A stretch of 64,000 nt of DNA from Phycisphaerales bacterium (GTDB taxonomy: Bacteria; Planctomycetota; Phycisphaerae; Phycisphaerales; UBA1924), in assembly GCA_016699835.1 (NCBI GenBank), contig CP064987.1, forward strand, positions 3,286,001-3,350,000. Direction: 5' to 3'. A program made the translations under genes and the position numbers. Positions 25,576-34,363 of this stretch are shown one piece after another. Position 1 is the first letter of the stretch; each line of letters starts with the position of its first letter. The notes beneath the pieces were generated by a model. It was not told the DNA's origin. It saw only the letters and a list, made by a program, of their open reading frames with translations, and ran no database searches.

Positions 25576-27486
25576 ATGTCCACAACCGCTATCAATGCCG
25601 CAAAGCCCGCCCATTTCCCCCTCACGCCCGCCATCACCCACCGCTGGTCGCGGACGCTCATCCCCACGACCCGCGAGGCCCCCAACGACGCCGAGACCGC
25701 CAGCCACATCCTCCTCCACCGCGCGGGGTTCATCCGCCAGGTCGGCGCCGGCATCTACGACTATCTCCCCCTCGCTTGGCGCGTCCTCACCAAGGTCTCC
25801 CAGATCGTCCGCGAGGAAATGGACAGCGGCGGAGGCACGCCCCAGTGCGCCGCCAGCGAGATGCTCATGCCCGCCCTTGAGCCCTTCGAACTCTTCGAGG
25901 GCACCAAGCGCGACCAGGACTATGGCGACAACCTCTTCCGCGTGAAGGACCGCAAGGGCCGCATGAATGCCCTCGCCCCCACACACGAAGAGGTCATCAC
26001 CGAACTCATGCGCACCAGCGTGAGCAGTTACAAGCAACTCCCGCTGAACCTCTACCAGATCCAGACCAAGTTCCGCGACGAGGCCCGCCCCCGCGCCGGG
26101 CTGCTGCGCTGCCGCGAGTTCATCATGAAGGACGCCTACTCCTTCCACACCATCGTCGATGGCGCCGGCGGCCTCAACGAGACCTACGACGCCATGTACC
26201 GCGCCTACACCAACATCTTCACACGCTGCGGCCTCACCTTCGCCGCCGTCGAGGCCGAGAGCGGGCCCATCGGCGGCTCCGCCAGCCACGAGTTCATGGT
26301 CATGTGCGAGAGCGGCGAGGACACGATCCTCACCTGCCCGAAATCTGGCTACGCCGCCAACGTCGAGAAGTGCGAGATCGGAAAACGCATCGCCAACCTC
26401 GCCGACGTATCAAACGCCCCCGACCTCTCCGTCATCACCACGCCCGGCCTCCCCGGCATCGACGACGTAGCCCGATTCATGGGCGTCAAGCCCGCCGACA
26501 TGCTCAAGGTCGTCGTCTTCCAGAACAAATCTCTCGCCAAGGTCCTCCGCGAGCAGAACAAGGACCCCAAGGCCTGGGATATTTCCAAACTGCCCCCCGG
26601 CCCGCTCTTCGTCCTCGCCGTCGTCCGAGGCGATCACGACGCCAACGAGGGCAAGGTCCGCGCCGCTGCCGGCTTCGCCGTCGAGATGGCCGAACTCGCC
26701 CTGATGGAGAAGTTCCACTTCGCCACCGGCTTCATCAGCCCCGCCGTCATCAAGAACGACTCGGCCAATCGGGTCCTCCTCCTCATCGACCACGACGCCG
26801 CCCCCCCCCAGCCCAAACTCTGGGTCACCGGCGCCGACACCCGCGACCACCACGTCAAGAACTTCTCCTGGCGCCGCGATGTCGGCCCGATTCTCGACGA
26901 CACCAACCGCTGCCGCGTTGCCGAGGTCCGCAACGCCGTCGTCGGCGATGCCTCCCCGCGCGCCGAGGGTTCCACGCTCGAGGCCGCCCGCGGCATCGAG
27001 GTCGGGCACATCTTCAAACTCGGCACGAAATACTCCGACGCCATGGGCTTCGCCGTCCTCGACGCCACGCAGAAGAAGCAACCCGTCATCATGGGCTGCT
27101 ACGGCATCGGCGTCAGCCGAACCATGGCCGCCTGCGTCGAGATGTCCCACGACGACAACGGCATCCTCTGGCCCGCCGCCATCGCGCCTTACCACGTACT
27201 CATCACCCCCTTGAAACCCGACGACGAGCGCCAAAAGACCCTCACCTCCGACCTCGCGAAGCAACTGAACGCCCTCGGCCTCGACGTCCTCATCGACGAT
27301 CGCGACGAACGCCCCGGCGTCAAGTTCAAAGACGCCGACCTCGTCGGCATCCCCGTCCGCATCACCCTCGGCGACAAGGCCCTCGACCAGAACAGCGTCG
27401 AGATGAAGGCCCGCAAGGACCCGGGCAAGGGCGACCTCGTGCCTATAGCCGACGCGACAAAAAAGGTTCTTGAGTTGCTTCGATAA
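25576..27486 (+). CDS. proS: Prolyl-tRNA synthetase (bacterial type)
   Basis: 636 residues. Charges tRNA-Pro with proline, in the cytosol. Class II motifs: motif 1 region (FIRQVGAGIYDYLPLAWRVLTKVSQIVREEMDSGG), motif 2 (NLYQIQTKFRDEARPRAGLLRCREFIMKDAYSFH, ~150-190), and motif 3 in GCYGIGVSRTMAACVE (~510). The insertion between motifs 2 and 3 (~225-465) is the bacterial Ala-tRNA(Pro) editing domain. The C-terminal anticodon-binding domain (ITPLKPDDERQKTLTSDLAKQLNALGLDVLIDDRDERPGVKFKDADLVGIPVRI) is complete. Length is slightly above the usual ~570, from the editing domain region. Monocistronic. Confidence 0.95.
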   Translation: MSTTAINAAKPAHFPLTPAITHRWSRTLIPTTREAPNDAETASHILLHRAGFIRQVGAGIYDYLPLAWRVLTKVSQIVREEMDSGGGTPQCAASEMLMPALEPFELFEGTKRDQDYGDNLFRVKDRKGRMNALAPTHEEVITELMRTSVSSYKQLPLNLYQIQTKFRDEARPRAGLLRCREFIMKDAYSFHTIVDGAGGLNETYDAMYRAYTNIFTRCGLTFAAVEAESGPIGGSASHEFMVMCESGEDTILTCPKSGYAANVEKCEIGKRIANLADVSNAPDLSVITTPGLPGIDDVARFMGVKPADMLKVVVFQNKSLAKVLREQNKDPKAWDISKLPPGPLFVLAVVRGDHDANEGKVRAAAGFAVEMAELALMEKFHFATGFISPAVIKNDSANRVLLLIDHDAAPPQPKLWVTGADTRDHHVKNFSWRRDVGPILDDTNRCRVAEVRNAVVGDASPRAEGSTLEAARGIEVGHIFKLGTKYSDAMGFAVLDATQKKQPVIMGCYGIGVSRTMAACVEMSHDDNGILWPAAIAPYHVLITPLKPDDERQKTLTSDLAKQLNALGLDVLIDDRDERPGVKFKDADLVGIPVRITLGDKALDQNSVEMKARKDPGKGDLVPIADATKKVLELLR

Positions 27487-27509
27487 CCGCCATCGCCGAC
27501 GAAACGCAT

Positions 27510-28157
27510 CTACCAGATCGTTTTCGTCGCCATGCTCAACGCCGTGAGAAACGCATCAAGGAACTCGCGAGATCGTCCGTCGCGCGCTTCCTGCAGCCGC
27601 CGTATCGCCTCGGGATCGTGCAGCAACGTCTCCATGTTCCTGGGGATGCTCTCCCCGCCAAACTCGAGCAGGATGTGCCTCGCGACCGCGGGCCATTCGT
27701 CAACATCCACCCAGACAAACCCGCACGCCTTGCATCGGTCGATGATGACCCATTCGTCAATGCCGATCGCATGGCATCGTCCACGGCATCTCGCACACGA
27801 AACGGGCATCTGCGATTCGATGTCATGAACGCGCCCCTCGCGAACTCGGGGTGGCCCGTCACGCCAAGCAAGATTCACAGCCTTCCGAAGATGCCCGGCC
27901 TCAAACCCCACGCCGTAGCATCTCGTGCACGTCCACGACCGGCATCGCTCATCCACATCCAGCCGCAACGCCACGATCTCGTGCCCACGAGACCAGCATC
28001 TCGGACACATCGGCACGGTCTTGGAGACAGCCTCGCCGCACTCCGGACACGGACCATCAACCGCAAGCCCGCGAAGGTTGTAGCCGCACGACCGGCACGC
28101 CACATCCGTGGGAACCTCCTCATGCATTCTGTCGCGTGGTGCGCCCGTGTCGGCCAT
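27510..28157 (-). CDS. Multi-zinc-ribbon protein
   Basis: 215 residues. The N-terminal ribbon ACRSCGYNLRGLAVDGPCPECGEA belongs to the CxYxLxGL type repeated in this window. It is followed by CPRCW ... CTRCYGVGF and CARCRGRCHAIGIDEWVIIDRCKACGFVWVDV, giving at least six CxxC knuckles. The Cys-rich middle resembles putative metal-dependent zinc-finger (TFIIB-type) families. The C-terminal ~50 residues are helical. No membrane segment. Convergent with proS (23 bases between stops). Function unknown. Confidence 0.7.
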   Translation of the reverse strand: MADTGAPRDRMHEEVPTDVACRSCGYNLRGLAVDGPCPECGEAVSKTVPMCPRCWSRGHEIVALRLDVDERCRSWTCTRCYGVGFEAGHLRKAVNLAWRDGPPRVREGRVHDIESQMPVSCARCRGRCHAIGIDEWVIIDRCKACGFVWVDVDEWPAVARHILLEFGGESIPRNMETLLHDPEAIRRLQEARDGRSREFLDAFLTALSMATKTIW

Positions 28158-28192
28158 ATGCTCACTCCGGCAATCAAAGAGACCACAACCAG

Positions 28193-28708
28193 ATGCACGA
28201 TATCCGCATTGCCGTCACGACCGACGATCTCGCCGCTATCCGCGAACTCTTCCTCGAGTACGCCCGCGCCCTCACCGTCGGCACCGACGAGACCTCCGCG
28301 GGTGTCCATATGAGCCTCCACCAGCAGGGTTTCGAACGCGAACTCGAGACCCTCCCAGGCCGATACGCTCCGCCCACAGGCACGCTCCTCCTCGCCACGC
28401 TCGACGCCACACCCGTCGCCTGCGGCGCGCTCCGTGAGATCCCCACGCTCCCCACCGACCGGGGTCGGGTCTGCGAACTCAAACGCATGTACGTTCGCCC
28501 CTCCTCGCGCGGCAACGGCCTCGGCCGAGCCATCGCCACCCAACTCCTCGACTTTGCCAGAACCGCCGGTTACGCCATCGCCAAACTCGATACCGAGCCG
28601 ACCTTCGTCGAGGCCGTCACGCTGTATCGCTCCTTGGGCTTCACCGAGACCGACCGCTACAACGACGACCCGGTCCCCTGCACCATGTTCATGGCCAAAG
28701 AGTTGTGA
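28193..28708 (+). CDS. GNAT family N-acetyltransferase
   Basis: 171 residues. Transfers an acetyl group from acetyl-CoA to an amine; substrate unknown. Motif A is intact: ELKRMYVRPSSRGNGLGRAIATQLLDFARTAGY (~100-132), with the RGNGLG pyrophosphate-binding loop. The C-terminal VEAVTLYRSLGFTETDRYNDDP is the typical last strand-helix. Start chosen at the ATG giving a normal N-terminus (MHDIRIAVTTDDLAAIRELF). It is divergent from the zinc-ribbon gene, with about 35 bases between starts. Confidence 0.88.
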   Translation: MHDIRIAVTTDDLAAIRELFLEYARALTVGTDETSAGVHMSLHQQGFERELETLPGRYAPPTGTLLLATLDATPVACGALREIPTLPTDRGRVCELKRMYVRPSSRGNGLGRAIATQLLDFARTAGYAIAKLDTEPTFVEAVTLYRSLGFTETDRYNDDPVPCTMFMAKEL

Positions 28709-28744
28709 ACACCACGGAGCGTCGGATTGACTCGCAATCATGAA

Positions 28745-29731
28745 CTAGGAGCGGGCGATTTCCTTTGCTCTCGCCGTGGCGGCAGCGATGGCGGCGTGGA
28801 TGGTGGATGGAAGATGGGCGCAAAGCATGGTGTCGATCGCGGCGGCGGTGGTGCCGCCCTTGCTGGTGACGGCGGCGCGGAGGGACTCGGGGGATTCTTG
28901 TGATTGGAAGAGAAGTTCGGCGCTGCCGCTGAGGGTCGCGCGGGTGATGGCGTCGGCCTGGTCCTTGGGGAGGCCCTGCTTGATGGCGGCGTCGCGCATA
29001 GCCTCGGCAAGGAGGAAGAGGTACGCCGGGCCGCTGCCCGCAAGAGCGGTGAAGGGATCGAGAAGGGACTCGTCGAGATCGACCACGAGTTGGTGGTTGA
29101 TGCCGAGGAGGGCGCGGGCAATGGTGCGGGCGGATGGGGACGCGGATCGGGGGGCGGATGAGGGGGCGGATGAGGGGGGGGCGTGTTCGACTCCCCCACT
29201 GCTCGCGGCGCGGGCGGTGGTGTTGGTGATTGGATCGATCGCGAGCGCGGAGACTCCTTTGCCAATGCGGAGGGCGAGGTTGGGCATGGCACGGGCGATG
29301 TCGTGGCGTGCGTGCGGCGTGTCAAAGAGAGTGTGGAGACGTGCGAGGGGGGTGCCGGCGAGGATGCTGATGATGCGACGCGAGTGGTGATTGCTCGCGG
29401 GGGAAACGAGGGGCGTGATCTCGCGTGCGACGTCGTCGAGCATCTGGGGCTTGATGCAAAGGACGAACGCGGCGTCGCTTTGTGTGAGGGCGAGGGCCTC
29501 GGCGGCGGTGGGCGCGAGGCGGAGGGCGGGGTTGAGTTTCGCGAGGCGTTCGCGGGCTTCTGCAGATGGCTCGGCGATGGTGGTGGTTGACGCGTCGAGG
29601 AGGTGGTGATCGAGGGCGCCCGAGAGGATGGCATAGCCCATGGAGCCGGCGCCGATGAAGAGGCAGGGCGGGAGCGGGGTGTGATTGGTGTGGGGTTGGG
29701 GGTTTGGAACGGGAGGGGGAGCGGGGGGCAT
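28745..29731 (-). CDS. proC: Pyrroline-5-carboxylate reductase
   Basis: 328 residues. Reduces 1-pyrroline-5-carboxylate to proline with NAD(P)H, the last proline biosynthesis step. Rossmann motif FIGAGSMGYAILSGAL (~25-40), then IISILAGTPLARL and the C-terminal dimerisation domain with TALAGSGPAYLFLLAEAMRDAAIKQGL and TLSGSAELL ... SKGGTTAAAIDTM. It is ~55 residues longer than usual: a Pro-rich N-terminus and an insertion (~175-205, SSGGVEHAPPSSAPSSAPRSAS) encoded by a perfect 12-base tandem repeat at 29151..29174. The insertion lies between strand elements and need not abolish activity. First gene of the G-rich (top strand) segment. Confidence 0.92.
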   Translation of the reverse strand: MPPAPPPVPNPQPHTNHTPLPPCLFIGAGSMGYAILSGALDHHLLDASTTTIAEPSAEARERLAKLNPALRLAPTAAEALALTQSDAAFVLCIKPQMLDDVAREITPLVSPASNHHSRRIISILAGTPLARLHTLFDTPHARHDIARAMPNLALRIGKGVSALAIDPITNTTARAASSGGVEHAPPSSAPSSAPRSASPSARTIARALLGINHQLVVDLDESLLDPFTALAGSGPAYLFLLAEAMRDAAIKQGLPKDQADAITRATLSGSAELLFQSQESPESLRAAVTSKGGTTAAAIDTMLCAHLPSTIHAAIAAATARAKEIARS

Positions 29732-29789
29732 GATGCAGCGTACGGGCGTGGTTCTCGACGAATCAGGGGCGTTGCCGATACACTTCAGA

Positions 29790-30878
29790 ATGGCAGCCTT
29801 TTACCAGTTGGACTTTGAGAAGCCGCTCCTTGAGATTGATGCCGCGATTGAGGCAGCGGAGGGGCGGTTGAAGGAACGGCTTGGTGGCAAGCCCATGGGG
29901 CCGGGGACGCCGCCGGGAGTGGAGCCGTTGCCCGAGGAGCCGGCGACGGGACCTGCGGCCAAGGGCGAGCGCGACACCGAGGTGGGCGTGATCCGCAAGG
30001 AGATCGAGGATCTGCGAGCGAGGCACGCGGCGATGCTGGCGGAGGTGTACGGGAAACTGACGGCGTGGCAGACGGTCCGTGTGGCGCGGCATCCGCAGCG
30101 ACCCCAGACGCGGGACTACATCTCGATGATCTGCCGGGACTTCGCGGAGTTGCACGGGGACCGGCGGTATGGGGATGATCCGGCGATCGTGACGGGGTTC
30201 GCGCGGATCGGGCACACGAAGGTGATGGTCGTCGGGCACCAGAAGGGAAAGGAGACGGCGGAGAAGATCGCGTGCCACTTCGGGTGCGCGCATCCGGAGG
30301 GGTATCGCAAGGCGCTGGCGAAGATGGAACTGGCGGCGAAGTACGAGGTGCCGATCGTGACGTTTGTGGACACGCCGGGGGCGTATCCGGGGATCGGGGC
30401 GGAGCAGCGCGGGCAGGCCGAGGCGATCGCGGTGAACATGATGGAGATGAGCCGTCTGCGGACGCCGATCGTGAGCATCGTGATCGGCGAGGGCGGCAGC
30501 GGCGGGGCGCTGGGCATTGCGGTGGCGGACAAGGTCGGGATGCTGCGGCACTCGTGGTACTCGGTCATCAGCCCCGAGGGGTGCGCGGCGATCCTGTGGA
30601 AAGAGGCCAACGAGCAGACGAACACGGCGGCGGCCAAGGCGCTGAAACTCACAGCGTCGGACAACCTGGAACTGGGCATCATCGATGAGATCATCGAAGA
30701 GCCAGTCGGCGGGGCCCATCGCAACGCCCAGCAGACGGCGGCGAACCTGCAGGCGTGGATCCTGGGGCAGTTGTCAACGCTGAAGCAGACCCCGATGGAC
30801 GAGTTGCTCGAGGCGCGGTATCAGCGATATCGGAAGATGGGGGTGTATCTGCAGCAGGAAGCGGGGACTGGGGTCTAG
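29790..30878 (+). CDS. accA: Acetyl-CoA carboxylase carboxyltransferase subunit alpha
   Basis: 362 residues. Transfers CO2 from carboxybiotin to acetyl-CoA, together with AccD, starting fatty-acid synthesis. MAAFYQLDFEKPLLEIDAAIEAAE matches the family N-terminus; the core has GDRRYGDDPAIVTGFARIG, GHQKGKETAEK ... FGCAHPEGYRKALAKMELAAKY, VTFVDTPGAYPGIGAEQRGQAEAIA and IGEGGSGGALGIAVAD. A Pro/Gly-rich insertion follows the first helix (~40-75). Start uncertain: ATG 29790 fits the family best but has a weak ribosome site, while an ATG at 29730 has a purine-rich leader and overlaps the proC start region. The coding strand is unusually G-rich. Confidence 0.93.
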   Translation: MAAFYQLDFEKPLLEIDAAIEAAEGRLKERLGGKPMGPGTPPGVEPLPEEPATGPAAKGERDTEVGVIRKEIEDLRARHAAMLAEVYGKLTAWQTVRVARHPQRPQTRDYISMICRDFAELHGDRRYGDDPAIVTGFARIGHTKVMVVGHQKGKETAEKIACHFGCAHPEGYRKALAKMELAAKYEVPIVTFVDTPGAYPGIGAEQRGQAEAIAVNMMEMSRLRTPIVSIVIGEGGSGGALGIAVADKVGMLRHSWYSVISPEGCAAILWKEANEQTNTAAAKALKLTASDNLELGIIDEIIEEPVGGAHRNAQQTAANLQAWILGQLSTLKQTPMDELLEARYQRYRKMGVYLQQEAGTGV

Positions 30879-30912
30879 GTTTGGAGGCGAGGGAGAGGGG
30901 TTAAAGAGGGAG

Positions 30913-30931
30913 CACCACGCGGAGCGTGGTG
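30913..30931. repeat. Dispersed GC palindrome, copy 3
   Basis: CACCACGC-GGA-GCGTGGTG, perfect eight-bp stem, between the convergent accA and acyl-CoA dehydrogenase genes (stops 62 bases apart). It may end transcription from both sides, though no T-run flanks it. Confidence 0.55.
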
Positions 30932-30939
30932 GTACCCGG

Positions 30940-32916
30940 TCAGTGCGATGTCGCCTTGGCTGCTGGTTCGCCTGGGAACTGCTTGATGCCTTCCTGGTTT
31001 GGGGTCTTGCCCGTGCCCCTGGATGTGGGGCTTTTCTCGGGGATGATAAACTCGGAGTTGGGGAGGGTGTCGTTGTGCTTCATCGCGGTGTCGGCGGCGG
31101 CGAGCATCGTCTGGTCGGCGTTCTCATAGAGTTCGCGCCAGTTGGTGCGGATCTCGAGTTCGGCGAGGTCGAAGAAGTGGATCGCGGCGGCCTTGTCGCG
31201 CTGGAACTCGGCGTCGTTGCCGTTGCCCGCGTGGGCGGCGAGGTCGGCGTCGAGTTTGGCGAGGGTGCAAGCGAAGGCGTGCATGAGCAGCGCCGTGTTC
31301 GCGAGGCGGGCCTGCATGGTCTGACGCTCGAGCATCTTGACGTCGAGACGCTTGCTCCAGGCCTTGAACTGGTAGGTGTGCTCGCGGGCGAGTTGGGCGA
31401 GGCGATCGGCGAAGGGCCTGAGTTCGGCGGCACGGACGCGGTTGAGTTTCGTGGGTGAGCGACGGATCCCGCCGAAGACCTCGAGGCCCAGGGGGATCGC
31501 GATCTTCATGATGCGGGTGTTGAAGGAGTTCTTGATCGCCTTGGCGAGGAATCCGCCGACGGACTCGTCGGGGTCTTTCATGAGAGCGTTCTTGACGCCC
31601 AGCATCTGCTCGGCGAGTTGCTTGCCGCCGTAGCCGAAGATGTAGGCCTGCATGACCTCGTTGGCGCCCTCAACGATGATGTTGATGCGTGAGTCGCGGA
31701 AGACACGCTCGATCTCGTTCTCGGTCATGTAGGACTCGCCGCCCATGATCTGGACGGCGTCGTTGACGGCACGCCAGCCCATCTCGGAGCAGAAGACCTT
31801 GCACACAGCCGTCTCGACCTGGATGTCCTCGTCGTGGCGGTCGAGCATCCCGGTCGTCATGTACAGCACGGCGTCCATGGCATATGTGAGGGCGGCCATG
31901 CGCGCAATCTTCTGGCGGACGAGTTCCTGCTTGGCGAGGGGCGCCTGGAACTGGAAGCGGGTCTGAGCCCACTTGATGGACTGGTCCATCGCCTTGCGGG
32001 CGCCGCCGAGCATTCCTGCGGAGAGGGTGCAACGCCCGTAGTTGAGGCAGGAGAGGGCGATCTGGAGGCCGCGGCCTTCCTTGCCGAGGAGGTTGAACTT
32101 GGGGACACGCACGCCGTGGAATCGGATGCGGGCCTGCCACGTGCCGCGGATGCCGCACTTGCTGCGGTTCTTCTGGTAGATCTCGACGCCCTGCATGTGG
32201 GGATGCATGACGAGGGCGGAGATCTTGCCCTTCCCGTCGGGGGTCTTCTCACGGGCCATGACGGTGAAGAGTCCGGAGAGGGCGCCGCTGGTGGCCCACT
32301 TCTTCTCGCCGTAGACGACGTAGTCGTCGCCATCACGTTCGAAGTAGGTCTCGGCGCCGCCAGCGTCGCAGCCGACGTTAGGCTCCGAGAGGCAGAAGGC
32401 GCTGAGCCAGTCCTTGGCGAGGTGCGGGAGCCACTCGCGCTTCTGCGAGTCGTTGCCGAAGAGCATGACGGCCTTGCAGCCGATGGACTGGTGGGCGGAG
32501 ACCATGACGGCGGTTGAGCCGCAGGAGTGCCCGATCATCTCGAGGACGCGGTTGTAGGAAGTGATGCCGAGACCGAGGCCGCCGAACTCGCGGGGGATGG
32601 TCATGCCGAGGACGCCGAGTTGGAAGAGCCGATCAACGACCCAGCGGGGGATCTCCTGCTCCTGGTCGATGGCGATCGCCGGGTGTTCGGTCTTCAGGTA
32701 TTCATCGAGGCGGGCGAGCAACTGGTCGCACTCGGCCTGCTCCTTGGCGTCGGTCCTGGGATAGGGGAAGTAGTAGTCCTCCTTGACGCGCCCCCAGAAG
32801 AAGTTCTTCATCGGGCCCATCTTGGTCGGCTCGGCACCAAGCCATTCCTCGGCCTGCTCGAGGAGTTTCTTGTCGGCGTCGGAGATGCCCTTGAGATTCT
32901 TGAGGTCGGCGGACAT
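30940..32916 (-). CDS. Acyl-CoA dehydrogenase, long (VLCAD-like)
   Basis: 658 residues. FAD-dependent first step of fatty-acid beta-oxidation (acyl-CoA to trans-2-enoyl-CoA). N-terminal helical domain (~1-165), middle beta domain (LSAFCLSEPNVGCDAGGAETYFERDGDDYVVYGEKKWATSGALSGLFTVMA), C-terminal FAD domain with QIMGGESYMTENEIERVFRDSRINIIVEGANEVMQ; the Glu of VEGANE is at the expected catalytic position. An extra helical C-terminal domain of ~200 residues (KIAIPLGLEVFGGIRRSPTKLNR ...) matches the longer ACADVL/ACAD9 type, suggesting long-chain or membrane-associated substrates. ATG at 32916. No beta-oxidation partner genes adjoin it. Confidence 0.9.
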   Translation of the reverse strand: MSADLKNLKGISDADKKLLEQAEEWLGAEPTKMGPMKNFFWGRVKEDYYFPYPRTDAKEQAECDQLLARLDEYLKTEHPAIAIDQEQEIPRWVVDRLFQLGVLGMTIPREFGGLGLGITSYNRVLEMIGHSCGSTAVMVSAHQSIGCKAVMLFGNDSQKREWLPHLAKDWLSAFCLSEPNVGCDAGGAETYFERDGDDYVVYGEKKWATSGALSGLFTVMAREKTPDGKGKISALVMHPHMQGVEIYQKNRSKCGIRGTWQARIRFHGVRVPKFNLLGKEGRGLQIALSCLNYGRCTLSAGMLGGARKAMDQSIKWAQTRFQFQAPLAKQELVRQKIARMAALTYAMDAVLYMTTGMLDRHDEDIQVETAVCKVFCSEMGWRAVNDAVQIMGGESYMTENEIERVFRDSRINIIVEGANEVMQAYIFGYGGKQLAEQMLGVKNALMKDPDESVGGFLAKAIKNSFNTRIMKIAIPLGLEVFGGIRRSPTKLNRVRAAELRPFADRLAQLAREHTYQFKAWSKRLDVKMLERQTMQARLANTALLMHAFACTLAKLDADLAAHAGNGNDAEFQRDKAAAIHFFDLAELEIRTNWRELYENADQTMLAAADTAMKHNDTLPNSEFIIPEKSPTSRGTGKTPNQEGIKQFPGEPAAKATSH

Positions 32917-33127
32917 GGTCGGCTCCCGTGGAGAGGGTTGGAGTGGGTCGTGCACGCGATGGAGGACTCGGAGCGGGGCACGGCTGCGATAGCCATGCGA
33001 GGCATCGCCCCAAAGAAATACCAAACGCACGCAGTGTACTTGAGTTTAGGATCGAAAGACGCACCAGGCGGTCCCGAGGACATTCCGAACGTGGCTAACT
33101 GCCTGTGGGCACTATGGTGTTGGAATC

Positions 33128-33343
33128 ATGCCGATCGAGAGCCTCTTGGCCATCTTCACACACACGATCCAGACGGGCACGGTGACGCTCGCCCAGTCGG
33201 CCACAGGCTCGGCACAACTTGGACGAGAGATCGCCCAAGAGGCGTCGAAACGCGGACTGTACCCACTGGTGCTGATCGTGGGCGGGATCCTGCTGATCGC
33301 GATCCTATGGATCGGCGTGAAGTACTCTGCGCGGGAGGATTAG
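33128..33343 (+). CDS. Small single-pass membrane protein
   Basis: 71 residues with one clear hydrophobic helix (LYPLVLIVGGILLIAILWIGVKY, 44-66) and a short charged tail SARED. The N-terminal part is polar. No family recognised. It is divergent from the acyl-CoA dehydrogenase gene; no strong ribosome site is visible, so the gene is only moderately supported. Confidence 0.5.
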   Translation: MPIESLLAIFTHTIQTGTVTLAQSATGSAQLGREIAQEASKRGLYPLVLIVGGILLIAILWIGVKYSARED

Positions 33344-33398
33344 TTCCTCGCAGCCTCGGATGCTCACGACGCTGCCGACTCATGAGAAGTCTGGTGAC

Positions 33399-34163
33399 TC
33401 ACCTCCCGACGTGCCCGCATTCGGGGCACGGAGCGAGGCGATCGAGACCCTTGAGGTCATAGGCGCATCTCGTGCAACGCCCTGACGCGCTGCGGCGGTG
33501 GCGGAGAATCACGCGGTCGAATCGAAGAACTCCCGACGCGGCGACGCCCGTGCTCGCTCCGAGGAGCCAGAGGGGGATGTTCAAGACGAACGAGCAGATG
33601 GTGTATGGGGTCGGGCTCGACGGCGCGGCGAACGCGAGCGTGCCCCGTTGCCAGTCGTGCCAGTTGTGAAAATAGGTCGCACGTTCGCGGAGGGGGACCG
33701 AGGCGACGGGGTGGCCGACGCCGCGCGCCGGGAAGGTGAAGGCGTCGAGTCGCCACGCGGCACCGAAGAGGCTCGGCGACCAGTCGATCGTGCTGTCGTG
33801 CGTGATCCGGCGATGGGAATAGAGAACACCGTTCTCGATGACCACCATCCATCGCTGGTCTGGCGGGAAAAATGTTGGCATGCCTCCTCCCCACCCGATT
33901 CCCCAGATACTTATTGGGATTCCACTTGGGCGACCCACACACTCTGTCGCGGTAGAAGGCTGCGAGGCCTCAATCCATACGGCGCGTCGCCAGGAGATCG
34001 GCCACATCACGAGCGATGCGGCACTGACGACGAGAAGAACGCCTCCGGCGCAGCGCCGCATGAGCACCAGCCCCGCGAGAATCCACGAGCCTGGATGGCG
34101 CGTGGTTTCGTGCGTGTCGGAAGAAGACTGCGACTGCTCCTCGTGTGATCCGACGTGGGCCAT
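33399..34163 (-). CDS. Membrane protein with C-terminal zinc ribbon
   Basis: 254 residues. Two hydrophobic segments (CAGGVLLVVSAASLVMWPISW, ~40-60, and YTICSFVLNIPLWLLGASTGVAASGVL, ~195-220) flank a ~130-residue extracytoplasmic domain. The C-terminus is the ribbon RCTRCAYDLKGLDRLAPCPECGHV, the same CxYxLxGL type as others here but placed last. The N-terminal boundary is uncertain; the Met at 34163 is the nearest upstream. Similar two-helix proteins with this ribbon are frequent in Phycisphaerae; function unknown. Confidence 0.65.
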   Translation of the reverse strand: MAHVGSHEEQSQSSSDTHETTRHPGSWILAGLVLMRRCAGGVLLVVSAASLVMWPISWRRAVWIEASQPSTATECVGRPSGIPISIWGIGWGGGMPTFFPPDQRWMVVIENGVLYSHRRITHDSTIDWSPSLFGAAWRLDAFTFPARGVGHPVASVPLRERATYFHNWHDWQRGTLAFAAPSSPTPYTICSFVLNIPLWLLGASTGVAASGVLRFDRVILRHRRSASGRCTRCAYDLKGLDRLAPCPECGHVGR

Positions 34164-34363
34164 GTGAACGTCTGACGCGGGACGTGACGCGTGGTTCCGG
34201 CATGTCATGCGGACGATGTGTGCCATCACTGCTTTTGCTACGAGAGCCTGATGATCTCGCAGGGCGCCAAACGCCAGCGAGCCGCCCGCTTCTCGCGTGG
34301 TATAGGGTTTCGGGACATCGGCACGACCAGCGCGCGAGCGCGGAGCGAACCCGGAGGAATGAC

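Noticed and set aside
28145..28760. DnaA-box or dif site at the composition switch
   Set aside because: No TTATCCACA-like cluster or dif-like palindrome could be found by eye.
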